From: Delftia acidovorans
GTDB taxonomy: Bacteria; Pseudomonadota; Gammaproteobacteria; Burkholderiales; Burkholderiaceae_C
Length of the DNA: 64,000 bases
Reading direction: 5' to 3'
Assembly: GCA_031286585.1 (NCBI GenBank)
Contig: JAITUC010000038.1
Coordinates: forward strand, 248,001 to 312,000
Under the pieces are notes generated by a model, which saw only the letters and a list, made by a program, of their open reading frames with translations, ran no database searches and was not told where the DNA came from. Position numbers and translations under genes: made by a program. This document shows, one piece after another, positions 35,204-44,047 of this stretch. Every line of letters starts with the position of its first letter. The first letter of the stretch is position 1.

Positions 35204-35522
35204 GCTTGTGCCGCCCCAAATGACGTAGAGCAGAGTAGAGAGCACACAGCGCGAATTGAAAATTCGTCGCATATGAAGCGGTGCGCGAGGTTAATGAGGC
35301 GAAACATGCGGTCGATCTCTTGTAAAGATCAGCTCATGTTCTTCGGTGAAGCTTTGAGAAAGCTTTGGAGAAAGCGAAATTTTCTCTGTACGATCTATTC
35401 AGAAAAACCGCTTGTCTTGAGCCACAAGCTGCCGGTAAGTTGACTTCTCAGTCACTTGATCCGATAGCCAGGATAGCCAGCGGTTCGCTTTTTTGCCATC
35501 TCAAACATCGGGGCCATGCGTC
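35204..35522. promoter_or_regulatory. divergent promoter region of czcB and the cytochrome b561 gene
   Basis: This 319-base region has no gene. Its middle is AT-richer and carries the direct-repeat operator at 35351-35369. On the plus strand a TACGAT (about 35389-35394) could be the -10 of the b561 promoter, with the operator just upstream as expected for an OmpR-class activator. No clear -10 was found for czcB. Confidence 0.45.
35351..35369. promoter_or_regulatory. direct-repeat operator, copy 1 (czc/b561)
   Basis: The sequence GCTTTGAGAAAGCTTTGGA has two GCTTTG half-sites 11 bp apart, one helical turn. On the minus strand it reads TCCAAAGCTTTCTCAAAGC. It matches 15 of 19 positions of the element at 40412-40430. 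I infer it is the binding site of the response regulator encoded at 38253-38918. Confidence 0.55.
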
Positions 35523-36074
35523 ATGGACATCAAGAATTCCGAATACCGTTTCAGTCCCTTGGTCATAGGCTTGCACTGGCTGACCGTGATTCTCATCATT
35601 GCGGTCTATGCGAGCATGGAATTGCGCGGACTGGCACCCAAGGGAGCCTTGAGAGACGCCATGAAGTCCTTGCACTACCTGCTGGGCCTCAGCGTTCTGG
35701 TGATCGTCGTGATCCGTATCGGGGTGCGCATCCAGGCGGGCGTGAAGCCCGCGATCCAACCACCCATGCCACGCTGGCAGGCCACGCTCGCCGATGGCAT
35801 GCACTATGCGCTCTACAGCTTCATGCTCGCCATGCCGCTGCTCGGATGGCTCACCTTGAGTGCGGCGGGCAAGCCGATTGTTCTGTTTGGCTTGCCCGTT
35901 CCCTCTCTGATCGGCACCGACGTTGCTTTGTCGCGCCAACTCAAGGATGTCCATGAGGCGCTGGCGACATTGGGCTATGTCTTGATCGGATTGCATGCGA
36001 TGGCGGCGCTGTTGCACCACTACGTCATGCGTGACAACACACTGGTTCGCATGCTTCCCGGTCATCGCACCTGA
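35523..36074 (+). CDS. cytochrome b561 family protein
   Basis: The 183-residue membrane haem protein has four helices. Conserved histidines lie in IGLHWLTVI, SLHYLLGL-like and LIGLHAMAALLHHYV, fitting the bis-haem CybB pattern. It likely moves electrons from quinol across or within the inner membrane, for example as a superoxide oxidase or a partner of a metal reductase. The ATG at 35523 is 320 bases from divergent czcB. VIT1 follows 41 bases later on the same strand. Confidence 0.88.
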   Translation: MDIKNSEYRFSPLVIGLHWLTVILIIAVYASMELRGLAPKGALRDAMKSLHYLLGLSVLVIVVIRIGVRIQAGVKPAIQPPMPRWQATLADGMHYALYSFMLAMPLLGWLTLSAAGKPIVLFGLPVPSLIGTDVALSRQLKDVHEALATLGYVLIGLHAMAALLHHYVMRDNTLVRMLPGHRT

Positions 36075-36115
36075 ACTGCTGGCCTTGGGCTGCTTCACAT
36101 GGATTTGATTTTTCA

Positions 36116-36823
36116 ATGACAAAATTTCATCATCGCGCTCACCCTGAAAGTCATCGCACTGAACATATCGGATGGCTACGCGCAGCTGTTCTGGGTGCCA
36201 ATGACGGCATCATTTCCACGGCCAGCCTAGTTGCAGGCGTGGCTGCGGCCCATGCAAGCCATGCCAGCATCATGACCACGGCCATCGCGGGGTTGGTAGC
36301 CGGTGCCATGTCCATGGCTGCAGGCGAATTCGTATCGGTCTATTCACAAGCTGATACGGAGAAGGCGGATCTGGCGCGGGAACGTGATGAACTGAAGAAC
36401 AGTCCGGAAGCCGAACATCGCGAACTCACGGCCATCTATGTTCGGCGTGGCCTGGATCATCGACTCGCGGATCAGGTCGCCACGCAATTGATGGCGCATG
36501 ATGCGCTGGGCGCGCACGCGCGCGATGAATTGGGCATTTCTGAAACCTTGAGCGCTCGCCCGCTGCAAGCCGCCATGGCGTCCGCTGGAAGCTTCGCCGT
36601 GGGTGCTGCCATGCCGCTGGCCGTGGTTCTGTTGGCGCCGGAGCAGAGCCTGCTCTATTGGATCGTCGCGACGGCGATTGTCTTCCTGGCCCTGCTCGGC
36701 GCTGCGGCTGCTGCCGTGGGTGGTACGCCGCTCTTCAAAAGTGCGCTGCGCGTCGCGTTCTGGGGCTCATTTGCCATGGCGGTGACAGCGGGCGTGGGAG
36801 CCATGTTCGGCACTGCGGTGTAG
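36116..36823 (+). CDS. VIT1/CCC1-family Fe/Mn transporter
   Basis: The 235-residue membrane protein is a VIT-type divalent metal transporter. Helix 1 has the signature LGANDGIISTASLVAGVA. A charged cytoplasmic metal-binding insertion follows helix 2 (EKADLARERDELK...EHRELTAIY) with conserved Glu residues. Three further helices complete it. In plants and yeast VIT1 moves Fe or Mn out of the cytosol; bacterial members may do the same across the inner membrane. It is convergent with the sensor kinase, 13 bases apart. Confidence 0.9.
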   Translation: MTKFHHRAHPESHRTEHIGWLRAAVLGANDGIISTASLVAGVAAAHASHASIMTTAIAGLVAGAMSMAAGEFVSVYSQADTEKADLARERDELKNSPEAEHRELTAIYVRRGLDHRLADQVATQLMAHDALGAHARDELGISETLSARPLQAAMASAGSFAVGAAMPLAVVLLAPEQSLLYWIVATAIVFLALLGAAAAAVGGTPLFKSALRVAFWGSFAMAVTAGVGAMFGTAV

Positions 36824-36836
36824 ATCTGTGTCAATG

Positions 36837-38249
36837 TCAGAGCAGCGGTGGCCAAGGGCCAAGCCGCGCGGACAGCCGACCGTTGTCCAGTGAGAACGCC
36901 AGTGGCAGGTCTATGGCATGCGCGAGAGCCAGGGCCAGTGCAAGTCCCAGCCCAGCATGGTGCGCCGTGCCACCTTCGGAATCCTTGCGCCAGAAGCGAA
37001 GGCCGAATTGATCTAGATCGGATGCCTGCAAATTGGGAGCTGTGTTGACGATGGTTAACATCCAGCCGGATGCCTCGAGCTCCAACCTACATTGAATGTC
37101 GTCGCCTTCGGGCGCGTATTCAATGGCATTGTGCAAGAGGTTGGAGAGGATGCGTTCGATCACGCCCTGATCACTTTGCACCCATGCTGATTCAGGCAAA
37201 GTCACGCGGATGGGTGACTTGGGTGCCATTTTCTGGACGTTGAGTCCCGCCAGCAACTCTTGCAGCAAAGCTGTCAGATCCAGAGGATCCAGCGCCAGTG
37301 TGTGTTGGCCGGACTCAAGACGCGCCAACAACAGCAGAGTGTCCACACTGCGCTGCATGCGTGAACTGGCCTGGATCATTGCATTCAGGGCGCGCTGGAT
37401 TCGGGCCGGGTCGGCATCGATCAAAGCGCTTTCTGCGCTGATGCGGATTTCCGCCAGAGGCGTGCGCAACTCATGGGCCACATCGCGGGAGAAGCGGCGC
37501 TCGCGGGCAATGGCCGCATACAGGTGATGCAAGCCCTGATTGAAGGCTTCGGCAAACGGCCGCAGTTCGCGTGGAAAGTCCGCTCCGATCCGCGCAATCG
37601 GCCGATCCGAACGCAGGTCGGCCAGTTGCACGCCGACGCGCTCCAGCATGACCACGATGCGCCGAACCATGAGCAGCGCCAGGCCTGTGGCCAGGAGCGT
37701 CGCCAGTGCGATACCGCCCAGGAGCGTGAAGTGGATGCGCCGCTCGGTTTGATCCCAATCCCGACGTTCTGTTGCCACAACCAGCAATCGAGATTCCTCA
37801 CCTCTTACCGGCACGCGCGTCGCCAGCGCGCGGCCCGCGTGGCCGTCCGGGAGTATCACGTCGTAGTAGCGTGGGGTGCCTTGCTCCACCGGTCCAAGCG
37901 CCAGCTCGGCCCCAGCACTGCTGGGCGAACGCAGCAAGGCCCGGTGGGTCTGCGGATCGAAGATCGTGAAGAACTCGGTATGCCCGCCAGGCTCGTATTC
38001 CGGCATGAGGCTTTCGAGCTTTCTCGCATCCAACTCCTGCAGCACGCGCCCCACCGCCGCTGATCGTTGCATCAGGGTGGTATCCATCCGTCGGTAGATT
38101 TCGTGGTCGATCCAGTGGTCGAGGACGGGAAACAGGATCGCGAAGGTTCCTCCAATGCAGATCACGAGGCTGGCAGCCAGCCGCCGCTGCAAGGACCAGG
38201 ATCTGCCTTGACTCGTATCAGAGAGGGCTTCGGAATCGGGACGTACCAT
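36837..38249 (-). CDS. two-component sensor histidine kinase
   Basis: The 470-residue membrane kinase has TM1 at about 24-42 and TM2 at about 175-196, flanking a periplasmic sensor of 130 residues that is rich in Asp, Glu and His (HWIDHEIYRRMD; EYEPGGHTEF). A HAMP-like linker precedes the phosphoacceptor region RDVAHELRTPL (His259). The N box NLLHNAIEY and G box HAGLGLALALA are present. The arrangement resembles the ColS/PmrB/QseC class, which senses metal or surface stress in relatives; the actual signal is inferred from neighbours. It starts 3 bases after the regulator gene. Confidence 0.9.
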   Translation of the reverse strand: MVRPDSEALSDTSQGRSWSLQRRLAASLVICIGGTFAILFPVLDHWIDHEIYRRMDTTLMQRSAAVGRVLQELDARKLESLMPEYEPGGHTEFFTIFDPQTHRALLRSPSSAGAELALGPVEQGTPRYYDVILPDGHAGRALATRVPVRGEESRLLVVATERRDWDQTERRIHFTLLGGIALATLLATGLALLMVRRIVVMLERVGVQLADLRSDRPIARIGADFPRELRPFAEAFNQGLHHLYAAIARERRFSRDVAHELRTPLAEIRISAESALIDADPARIQRALNAMIQASSRMQRSVDTLLLLARLESGQHTLALDPLDLTALLQELLAGLNVQKMAPKSPIRVTLPESAWVQSDQGVIERILSNLLHNAIEYAPEGDDIQCRLELEASGWMLTIVNTAPNLQASDLDQFGLRFWRKDSEGGTAHHAGLGLALALALAHAIDLPLAFSLDNGRLSARLGPWPPLL

Positions 38250-38252
38250 CGT

Positions 38253-38918
38253 TCAGGGCAGTATGTAGCCGAAGCCACGTCGTGTCACGATCAGTTCATC
38301 CAGGCCGCACTGGGCGAGCTTGGTTCGCAAGGTGCTGACAATCACCTCCACCACCTTGTCCGATGCATCGCTGCGGCTGTCGTACAAATGTTCAAAAATC
38401 TGCGGGCGCGACAGCGTGGCGCCGCGCCGACGCAGCAGCAAGTCGAGTAGTCCATATTCCTTCGGCGTGAGCCCAAGATCAATGCCCTTGAACCTCGCGG
38501 TGCGCGAGCGCGGATCGACTTCCAGATCGCCGTGGCGCAGAACTGGAACGTCCCGTTGCGGCGGACGCCGCACCAGCGCCCGCAGGCGAGCCAGCAGTTC
38601 GGCCAGCTCGAAGGGTTTTGTCAGGTAGTCATCGGCACCCGCATCCAAGGCCCGCACCCGGTCGTCGAGCAACTCGCGCGCGGAGAGCACCAACACCGGT
38701 GCGGCATGGGCCTCCCGGCTCAATGCGCGCAACACGCCAAAGCCGTCCAGCCGGGGCAGCATCAAGTCCAGAATAATGGCGTCGTACCGGTAGCTGGCAA
38801 GAAACTTCAGCGCGGACACGCCATCGGCTGCTGTATCGCAGGCATAGCCTTCCGACTGAAGGCTCTGGCTCAGGGCTTCGGCCAGCGTTTGCGAGTCTTC
38901 CACGATCAATACGCGCAT
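38253..38918 (-). CDS. OmpR-family response regulator
   Basis: The 221-residue regulator has a receiver domain with phosphoacceptor Asp51 in IILDLMLPRLDG and the usual Lys in LTKPFE. A winged-helix DNA-binding domain follows, with LGLTPKEYGLLDLLLRRRG and VSTLRTKL..GL..L.VTRRGFGY. It sits between the ferric reductase gene (14 bases) and the kinase gene (3 bases), so all three are one operon. I propose it binds the GCTTTG-type direct repeats at 35351-35369 and 40412-40430. ColR-, CzcR- or PmrA-like annotation would all be compatible. Confidence 0.92.
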   Translation of the reverse strand: MRVLIVEDSQTLAEALSQSLQSEGYACDTAADGVSALKFLASYRYDAIILDLMLPRLDGFGVLRALSREAHAAPVLVLSARELLDDRVRALDAGADDYLTKPFELAELLARLRALVRRPPQRDVPVLRHGDLEVDPRSRTARFKGIDLGLTPKEYGLLDLLLRRRGATLSRPQIFEHLYDSRSDASDKVVEVIVSTLRTKLAQCGLDELIVTRRGFGYILP

Positions 38919-38932
38919 ATGCTTTCTTCCAT

Positions 38933-40276
38933 TCAGCGCATCTCGAAAAGCTCCTGGTGGAACGCCTCCGGCTTCAGCCCCTGGGCCAGCAGGTCGGCGC
39001 GCAACGCGCGGCCGAAGGCCGTGGGGCCGCAGAACCAGACGCTGGCGTCTTTCCAACCCGGCACCATGGCACGCAGGCGCTCACCTGTCAGGCGACCGTC
39101 CTTTTTGTCGATGAACAGGTGTAGCGCAACGCCGGCCGCCTGGCTGTCGGCGCGCAGTTTCTCGATGGCCTTCGGATCAACGTCGCTCGTCGGATGAAAC
39201 AAATCGATGGGACGTGCGTCCTGGCCCTCGTGCTGCGCCAGGAACTTCATGCGCGCGATGAACGGCGTGATGCCGATGCCAGCACCGATCCAGATCTGGC
39301 GGGCACGCCCGTCGTCGAAAGTGAAGCAGCCGTAAGGCCCCTCGACCGTTACCCGGTCGCCGACCCGTAGGCGCTCAGGCAGCCGGCGGGTGTGGTCGCC
39401 CAGCGCCTTGGTGATGAAGGTAATGCGCCGGTCTTCCGGCACCCAGGCTGAGGCCAGCGTGTAGGGGTGCGGGCCTTCTTTCGGGTTGGACATAGCGAAG
39501 GCAAACTGCCCGGGCCGGTGGCCGGGCCAACCCGGATCCATCCGCAGGGTGGTTTCCAGCACATTCAGCGCCGGGTAGGCTTGCAGCGACTCGATAACGC
39601 CGCGCGCGGTGCGCTGCGCGCCGATCCGGCCCAGCAGCACCCACACCGCCGATACCGTGCCGCTCGCCAGCAGCATAGCCAAAGCCCAGCCCACGGGCTG
39701 CGCCCAGTAGGTGAACTGCACCAGCACCAAGGTGTGGAAGGCCAGCACCAGGTAGATCGCTGCCATCCAGTGGTGCGTCTTGGCGAACAGCCGGTATGGA
39801 AAGCGCTTGAGCAACGCCAGTACCAGTAGCACCGCGACGGCGTAGAAGGCCCATTCGCCCAAGTCTTCGGCCAGCCCGCGCCAGCCGCGCAACGCCGATT
39901 CAATGGAGCCCATTGAATCAGCCTCTGCGCGGGGCTTGCGCGCCGGGCGCGTCAGCCAGCCCCAGCCCACGGCCCACTTGGTGCCCTGCGCCCACAGCCA
40001 GTGCACTGTTGCGGCGGCCAGAGCGGCTATGCCGAGCCACTTGTGCAGGCGGTACATCTTGTCCAGTCCGTTCAAGCGGGGCTCCAGCCACGCAGGGCGC
40101 GTGGCCAGCACCATCGCCACGGACATCGTGCCGATGGCCAGTACGCCGCTGTATTGAATCCATACCGTCCGCAGGGCGAAGTAGTTGGACTGTGCAGGCC
40201 ACAGCGTATCGGCAAAAAACCATAGAGCGCTCAATGCCAGCGCAAAAACCCAGAACGTCCAAATTATTCTCTTCAT
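38933..40276 (-). CDS. ferric-reductase-like flavocytochrome
   Basis: The 447-residue membrane oxidoreductase resembles the FRE/NOX group. The N-terminal half has six helices with haem-binding histidines in LHKWLGIAALAAATVHWLW and KTHHWMAAIYLVLAFHTLVL. The C-terminal half has an FAD site (HRPGQFAF) and an NAD(P)H site (GAGIGITPFIA, then WFCGPTAFG). It should pass electrons from NAD(P)H to an acceptor at the periplasmic side, perhaps metal ions. It is the first gene of an operon with the two-component system, and the operator at 40412-40430 lies about 140 bases upstream. Confidence 0.88.
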   Translation of the reverse strand: MKRIIWTFWVFALALSALWFFADTLWPAQSNYFALRTVWIQYSGVLAIGTMSVAMVLATRPAWLEPRLNGLDKMYRLHKWLGIAALAAATVHWLWAQGTKWAVGWGWLTRPARKPRAEADSMGSIESALRGWRGLAEDLGEWAFYAVAVLLVLALLKRFPYRLFAKTHHWMAAIYLVLAFHTLVLVQFTYWAQPVGWALAMLLASGTVSAVWVLLGRIGAQRTARGVIESLQAYPALNVLETTLRMDPGWPGHRPGQFAFAMSNPKEGPHPYTLASAWVPEDRRITFITKALGDHTRRLPERLRVGDRVTVEGPYGCFTFDDGRARQIWIGAGIGITPFIARMKFLAQHEGQDARPIDLFHPTSDVDPKAIEKLRADSQAAGVALHLFIDKKDGRLTGERLRAMVPGWKDASVWFCGPTAFGRALRADLLAQGLKPEAFHQELFEMR

Positions 40277-40411
40277 CGTGGATTTGCCCCAAATTCTGCG
40301 GAAGGCGCATGCGGTACTGGTCGGAAACCATCAATCCAGATAAGCGATAGCGTGCCTTTGAATGTGACCATGTATCCGCAATTACAGAAAATTTTAATTC
40401 TGACATCCCAA

Positions 40412-40430
40412 CCTTTGGAAACGCTTTGGA
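40412..40430. promoter_or_regulatory. direct-repeat operator, copy 2 (ferric reductase operon)
   Basis: CCTTTGGAAACGCTTTGGA has two CTTTGGA half-sites 11 bp apart. On the minus strand it reads TCCAAAGCGTTTCCAAAGG and is followed by a candidate -10 TGTAAT near 40383. It matches 15 of 19 positions of copy 1. The position suggests autoregulation of the reductase-regulator-kinase operon. Confidence 0.55.
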
Positions 40431-40491
40431 TTGATCAATCATCAATGAATAGGATCTAATTTTTTCCGCCGGCTTGTGGCATTACCTTGAC

Positions 40492-42477
40492 TCAAGAAAT
40501 GGTTGGCCCCCGATGCCGCCCAATCTCCCATGACACCCCGCCGCCGCGCACCGTCGCGGCCAGTTGCTTCCCCAGCCGCTGCTCGATCACCGGCTTCCAC
40601 GGCACCAGCGAAAACCCCATGCCGTCGTCGAGCATCGCATAACGCCCACTGGCAAGCATGATGCTTCGCCGGTAGATGCCGGCCACGCGTTGCCCGTCGG
40701 CCACCGGGCGATGCTCTAGGCCGGTTTCGCCGGCAATGTCCTTCGCGGCCTGCGCTAGTTCCCGGTTGCGCAGCGTGCCCAGCAGGTTGCGCGCCAGGAT
40801 CGCACGCTGCCCGCGCCGCACGGCCAGCCCCTGTTCGGCCAGGAAGTCGGCGCGCTGCTGCATCGCCTGCTTGGCCTCGCCACCAAAGCCCAGGTCGCCC
40901 AAGCCCGAGCCGCCGTCGATCAACTGCTGGTCGAGCCAGGTGGCCCCGATCACGCGCGCCTGCCGCTCGATGGGCAGGTGCGATTTCAGCTCCACGGCCA
41001 CGCCGCCCAGCCGTTGCGCGTCGTAGCGGCGGCCTTGCTCTGGCAGGTCGCCCGGCACCTTCCATAGCCCTTCGGCCACGCGCTCCACGATGCCAGCCCG
41101 GCGCAGGGCTTCCAGCCTGCGCACATGGGTGGCCACGACCTCCTGCGGGTCACGGCCCGGTGCGGCCTGCCCCTGCGCCACGGCCAGGTGATGATCGGTG
41201 CGGTACAGGCCATCGCTCGCCAGCGCGGCGATGTTCCTGTCGGCCGCGCGCACGTCGGTCGATCCCTTCACCTCCACCACGGCCTCGGTCGGGTAGTTCG
41301 CCAGCTCGTCGCGGGCGTTCAGGGCGACGTAGTGGGCCTTGCCGTCCACGCCGTCGATGACCAGATAGCCCCGGTCGCGCAGTTCGTCGGCCAGCCCCTT
41401 CGCGGCCACGCGCCCGAGGATGGTTCTGCCATTGTATCCAGGCTCGAATACCGCCAGTTCGCGCGGCTTCCCACTCATTGCCCGCTGCATGGTGCGGATG
41501 ATGTCGCCACGCTCGCCCAGGGCGCGCAGGGTCTTCTCCGCATCGGCATGGACGGCCCAGGCGCCCGGCTGCGTCTCGTCGGCCAAGCCCAGGCGCTGCA
41601 AGCGTTGCAGGCGGCCAATCAGCAGCAGGCGCTGGCGTTGCAAGTTCGGCTCGTTGAAGCGTTCGATCTGCACGCGGCCATCCTCGCCGGCCTCGCGCTT
41701 CAAGGTGCGATCCAGGCTCGTCCACCGCTCTTGCGCCACCTCGCGCTGCAAGGTCTGCTGGATCTCCAGCTCGGTGCGCGGCCCCAGCCACTCGGTCGCC
41801 AGTTCGGCGGCCCGGTGGCGGAAGCCGTCGGCGATGTAATCGCCCGCGATGATGAGGTCTTTGCCGGTGTCATCGCGCCCGCGCACGATCAGGTGGGTAT
41901 GGGGGTTGTCGGTGTTCCAATGGTTTACGGCCACCCAGTCGAGGCCCGTGCCCAGGTCGGCCTCCATGCGGCCCATGAGGTGCCGCGTGTAGGTGCGCAG
42001 GTCTTCCAGTTCCGCGCCATCTTCGGGCGAGAGGATGAAGCGGAAATGATGCCTGTCGTCGGCGCAGCGTTCCTTGAAGGCGTCGAGGTCGGCGGTATCG
42101 GTCTGCGGCCCGTAGGCTTGGCCCGGCTCGCCGTCGCGGCCCACGCCATCGCGCTCGATGTAGCGCAGGTGCTTGGCGAGCGACTGCGGGCTGGCCCGCT
42201 GGTGATTCACCAGCAAGGTCTTGATGGTCACGCGCCGGGACATGGGCGTCAGCCTCGCCCCGGCGAATCGAGCTGCCGTGTGGCCGCGCCCCAGGCGCGA
42301 GCCGGGACGCTGGCCGGTGCCATGAGCCGACGCCGGACGGCGCACCGTGGACTTGCCGCTGCTGGCCTTGCCCGCCTGCTTGAGCACCTTGGAGACGAAG
42401 CTCTGCCCCTGGCCCTTGCCCCGGTTCTTCGGGGCGCTGGGGCGCACGCGGAAATCGTCATCGCGGCGGTCGCTCAT
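40492..42477 (-). CDS. rlxS: conjugative relaxase, VirD2-like with DUF3363
   Basis: The 661-residue relaxase should nick the element at oriT and lead the strand into the recipient. The N-terminus is basic and low-complexity (about 1-80). The relaxase domain has the metal-binding motif NHWNTDNPHTHL with His186, His193 and His195. The rest matches the DUF3363 region found in Tn4371-type relaxases. The ATG at 42477 (MSDRRDDDFRV) was preferred to an open upstream extension of low-complexity residues. Three hairpins lie within 120 bases upstream. Confidence 0.9.
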   Translation of the reverse strand: MSDRRDDDFRVRPSAPKNRGKGQGQSFVSKVLKQAGKASSGKSTVRRPASAHGTGQRPGSRLGRGHTAARFAGARLTPMSRRVTIKTLLVNHQRASPQSLAKHLRYIERDGVGRDGEPGQAYGPQTDTADLDAFKERCADDRHHFRFILSPEDGAELEDLRTYTRHLMGRMEADLGTGLDWVAVNHWNTDNPHTHLIVRGRDDTGKDLIIAGDYIADGFRHRAAELATEWLGPRTELEIQQTLQREVAQERWTSLDRTLKREAGEDGRVQIERFNEPNLQRQRLLLIGRLQRLQRLGLADETQPGAWAVHADAEKTLRALGERGDIIRTMQRAMSGKPRELAVFEPGYNGRTILGRVAAKGLADELRDRGYLVIDGVDGKAHYVALNARDELANYPTEAVVEVKGSTDVRAADRNIAALASDGLYRTDHHLAVAQGQAAPGRDPQEVVATHVRRLEALRRAGIVERVAEGLWKVPGDLPEQGRRYDAQRLGGVAVELKSHLPIERQARVIGATWLDQQLIDGGSGLGDLGFGGEAKQAMQQRADFLAEQGLAVRRGQRAILARNLLGTLRNRELAQAAKDIAGETGLEHRPVADGQRVAGIYRRSIMLASGRYAMLDDGMGFSLVPWKPVIEQRLGKQLAATVRGGGVSWEIGRHRGPTIS

Positions 42478-42926
42478 GGCTGTGCTCCCTGAAAGCTGGG
42501 GCGTGTCCTGTCGTGCGAAAGCACGCGGACATGCCTGCATTGGCGCGGGCCTCGCGCCCCACGCGGCACGGCGGCAAAGCCGCTCCGTGCCGCGCCACCC
42601 CCACGTGCAGACTGGTTTTCGACGCGGGCCAGTGCCGCGTCCTTTTGTCTTGCCTTCCGCCTTTGCCCCTCGCTGGCGCTCCGGGCAGCGGCGGCCCGGC
42701 GGTGCTGCTGCGCGAGCAGCCAGCGCGCCGGCGAACGCGGCGACGGCCATAGGCCGGGCGCGTTCGAGGCAAGACGCCTGCACGTTGGACGGCTGCGCCG
42801 AAGGCAGCGCGAAGTGCGGTGCGAATGCACCCGCACTGCACGCGCGACGACACGGCGACGGCCAGCAGAGCGACACGCCCGATGGCACGACAAGATGCAC
42901 GGCAACGTGCAGCGAGTCGGCGGCCA
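42478..42926. other. hairpin-rich region upstream of the relaxase gene; oriT candidate
   Basis: No gene is seen in these 449 bases. Near the relaxase start lie three inverted repeats. The first is GTCC-CGTGC-GAAA-GCACG-GGAC at 42505-42530. The second is a GGCGCG/CGCGCC pair at 42542-42558. The third has 13-bp arms around AAA at 42563-42593. The rest is GC-rich with no recognised motif. Hairpins next to a relaxase gene are typical of origins of transfer, but no nic site was identified. Confidence 0.4.
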
Positions 42927-43526
42927 TCATGGGCGGGATTCCAGCCAGACTGGATGCGCGACCCCGATCACGGCGGATGCGCTGACCGGCCCGAAATACC
43001 GGCTGTCGAACGACGCCGGGTTGGTCACACTCAAGAGGAACAGTTCGCCGGATTCGAGGCGGCGGCATTGCTGCCAGGATGGCAGCGGCCGGCCCCAGCG
43101 GTCGGCAGGCAGCACGGCGGCCGAAGGCACGCCGTCGATGCGGACGACGCGGCCAGTGCTGCACACCTCCTGCGGCGCGACGGCGCCCACGCGCTTGAGC
43201 AGCGGCACGCGCGCCGGCAGGTAGCCGCGCTGCGCGGCCAGCGCGGCGGCGTCTGGCGGCAGCGTGGTCAGGACGATGCTGCCCACGGACAAGGGACGTG
43301 GCGGCGAGTCGGTGCCGTGGCCTTGCGGATCGACGCGATACCAGCCGACCGCCACGCTGTCGGACGGGTTGTAGATCAGGCGCGGCAGCGGATGCACGAA
43401 GGACGCCCAGGCGAGCGCAGCGAGGCCGCAGGCGGACAGGCCCGCCAACACGAGGCGAGCGCGCAGGCGCGAGCGAGGATGCGGCGGGATGCCGGTTGCG
43501 CTGGCAACGGCGGATGGAAGCGTCAT
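42927..43526 (-). CDS. traF: TraF, S26-family peptidase for conjugal transfer
   Basis: The 199-residue membrane-anchored serine peptidase resembles RP4 TraF, which cyclises the TrbC pilin. One helix lies at about 24-42. The catalytic Ser region is YNPSDSVAVGWYRV and the Lys region is ARVPLLKRVGAV. It overlaps the DUF2840 gene by ATGA. The C-terminal SFDSRYFGPVSASAVIGVA is the conserved end of the family. Confidence 0.92.
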   Translation of the reverse strand: MTLPSAVASATGIPPHPRSRLRARLVLAGLSACGLAALAWASFVHPLPRLIYNPSDSVAVGWYRVDPQGHGTDSPPRPLSVGSIVLTTLPPDAAALAAQRGYLPARVPLLKRVGAVAPQEVCSTGRVVRIDGVPSAAVLPADRWGRPLPSWQQCRRLESGELFLLSVTNPASFDSRYFGPVSASAVIGVAHPVWLESRP

Positions 43527-44047
43527 GGCAGCGTCCTCCCGGTTAGCCAGGCAGCGTGCCGCTCGGCGGTGTATTCGGGCAGCGGCAGGCGTGCAGCGAG
43601 CCGGTTGGCGAGCGTGCGCCAGTACGCGGGCGAGACAGCGGCGGGCGCGATGCCCAGCGCCTCGATGGCGTCGATGCACTCCAGCACCGCGCGCACCTGG
43701 TTCTCCCCTTCGGCGTGGAGCAGCAAGCGCGCCCCCGGCTGCACGCCGGGGATGCGCTGCGCTGCATCCAGCGGCGTGCAAGCCTGCATCACCATGAGCT
43801 GCCAACGCACAGTGCCGTAGTCGTTGGCCTGCCAGCGGATACGGCACAACATGGCGCCCGGCAGGAACACCGCGCAACGGCGCCAGCGGTCGAGCTGGTG
43901 CGTGCGCGCAGGTTCGCCGAAGCGCAGGTAGAGCTTGAAGCGTGGTTCGATGTAGGCCAGCGCCACGCGCGTCAGCGGCGCGCTGGCAGGCTGGCCGGCA
44001 AGTGCAGCCGTAGCCGCGCCAGCGGCAGGCGAAGCGGATGCAGTCAT
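43523..44047 (-). CDS. DUF2840 family protein of the ICE backbone
   Basis: The 174-residue protein has no signal peptide or clear membrane helix. It sits between the RHH gene and traF in Tn4371-type elements. The repeated Trp and Arg residues (RWRRCAVFLPGAMLCRIRWQANDYG) are typical of the family. Function is unknown; linkage to traF suggests a role in transfer. The ATG at 44047 overlaps the preceding gene, and its stop overlaps traF. Confidence 0.78.
   Translation of the reverse strand: MTASASPAAGAATAALAGQPASAPLTRVALAYIEPRFKLYLRFGEPARTHQLDRWRRCAVFLPGAMLCRIRWQANDYGTVRWQLMVMQACTPLDAAQRIPGVQPGARLLLHAEGENQVRAVLECIDAIEALGIAPAAVSPAYWRTLANRLAARLPLPEYTAERHAAWLTGRTLP

Noticed and set aside
42819..43820. 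A 333-codon plus-strand frame opposite traF
   Set aside because: It is antisense to traF and the DUF2840 gene, which are linked by ATGA overlaps; it has no domain.
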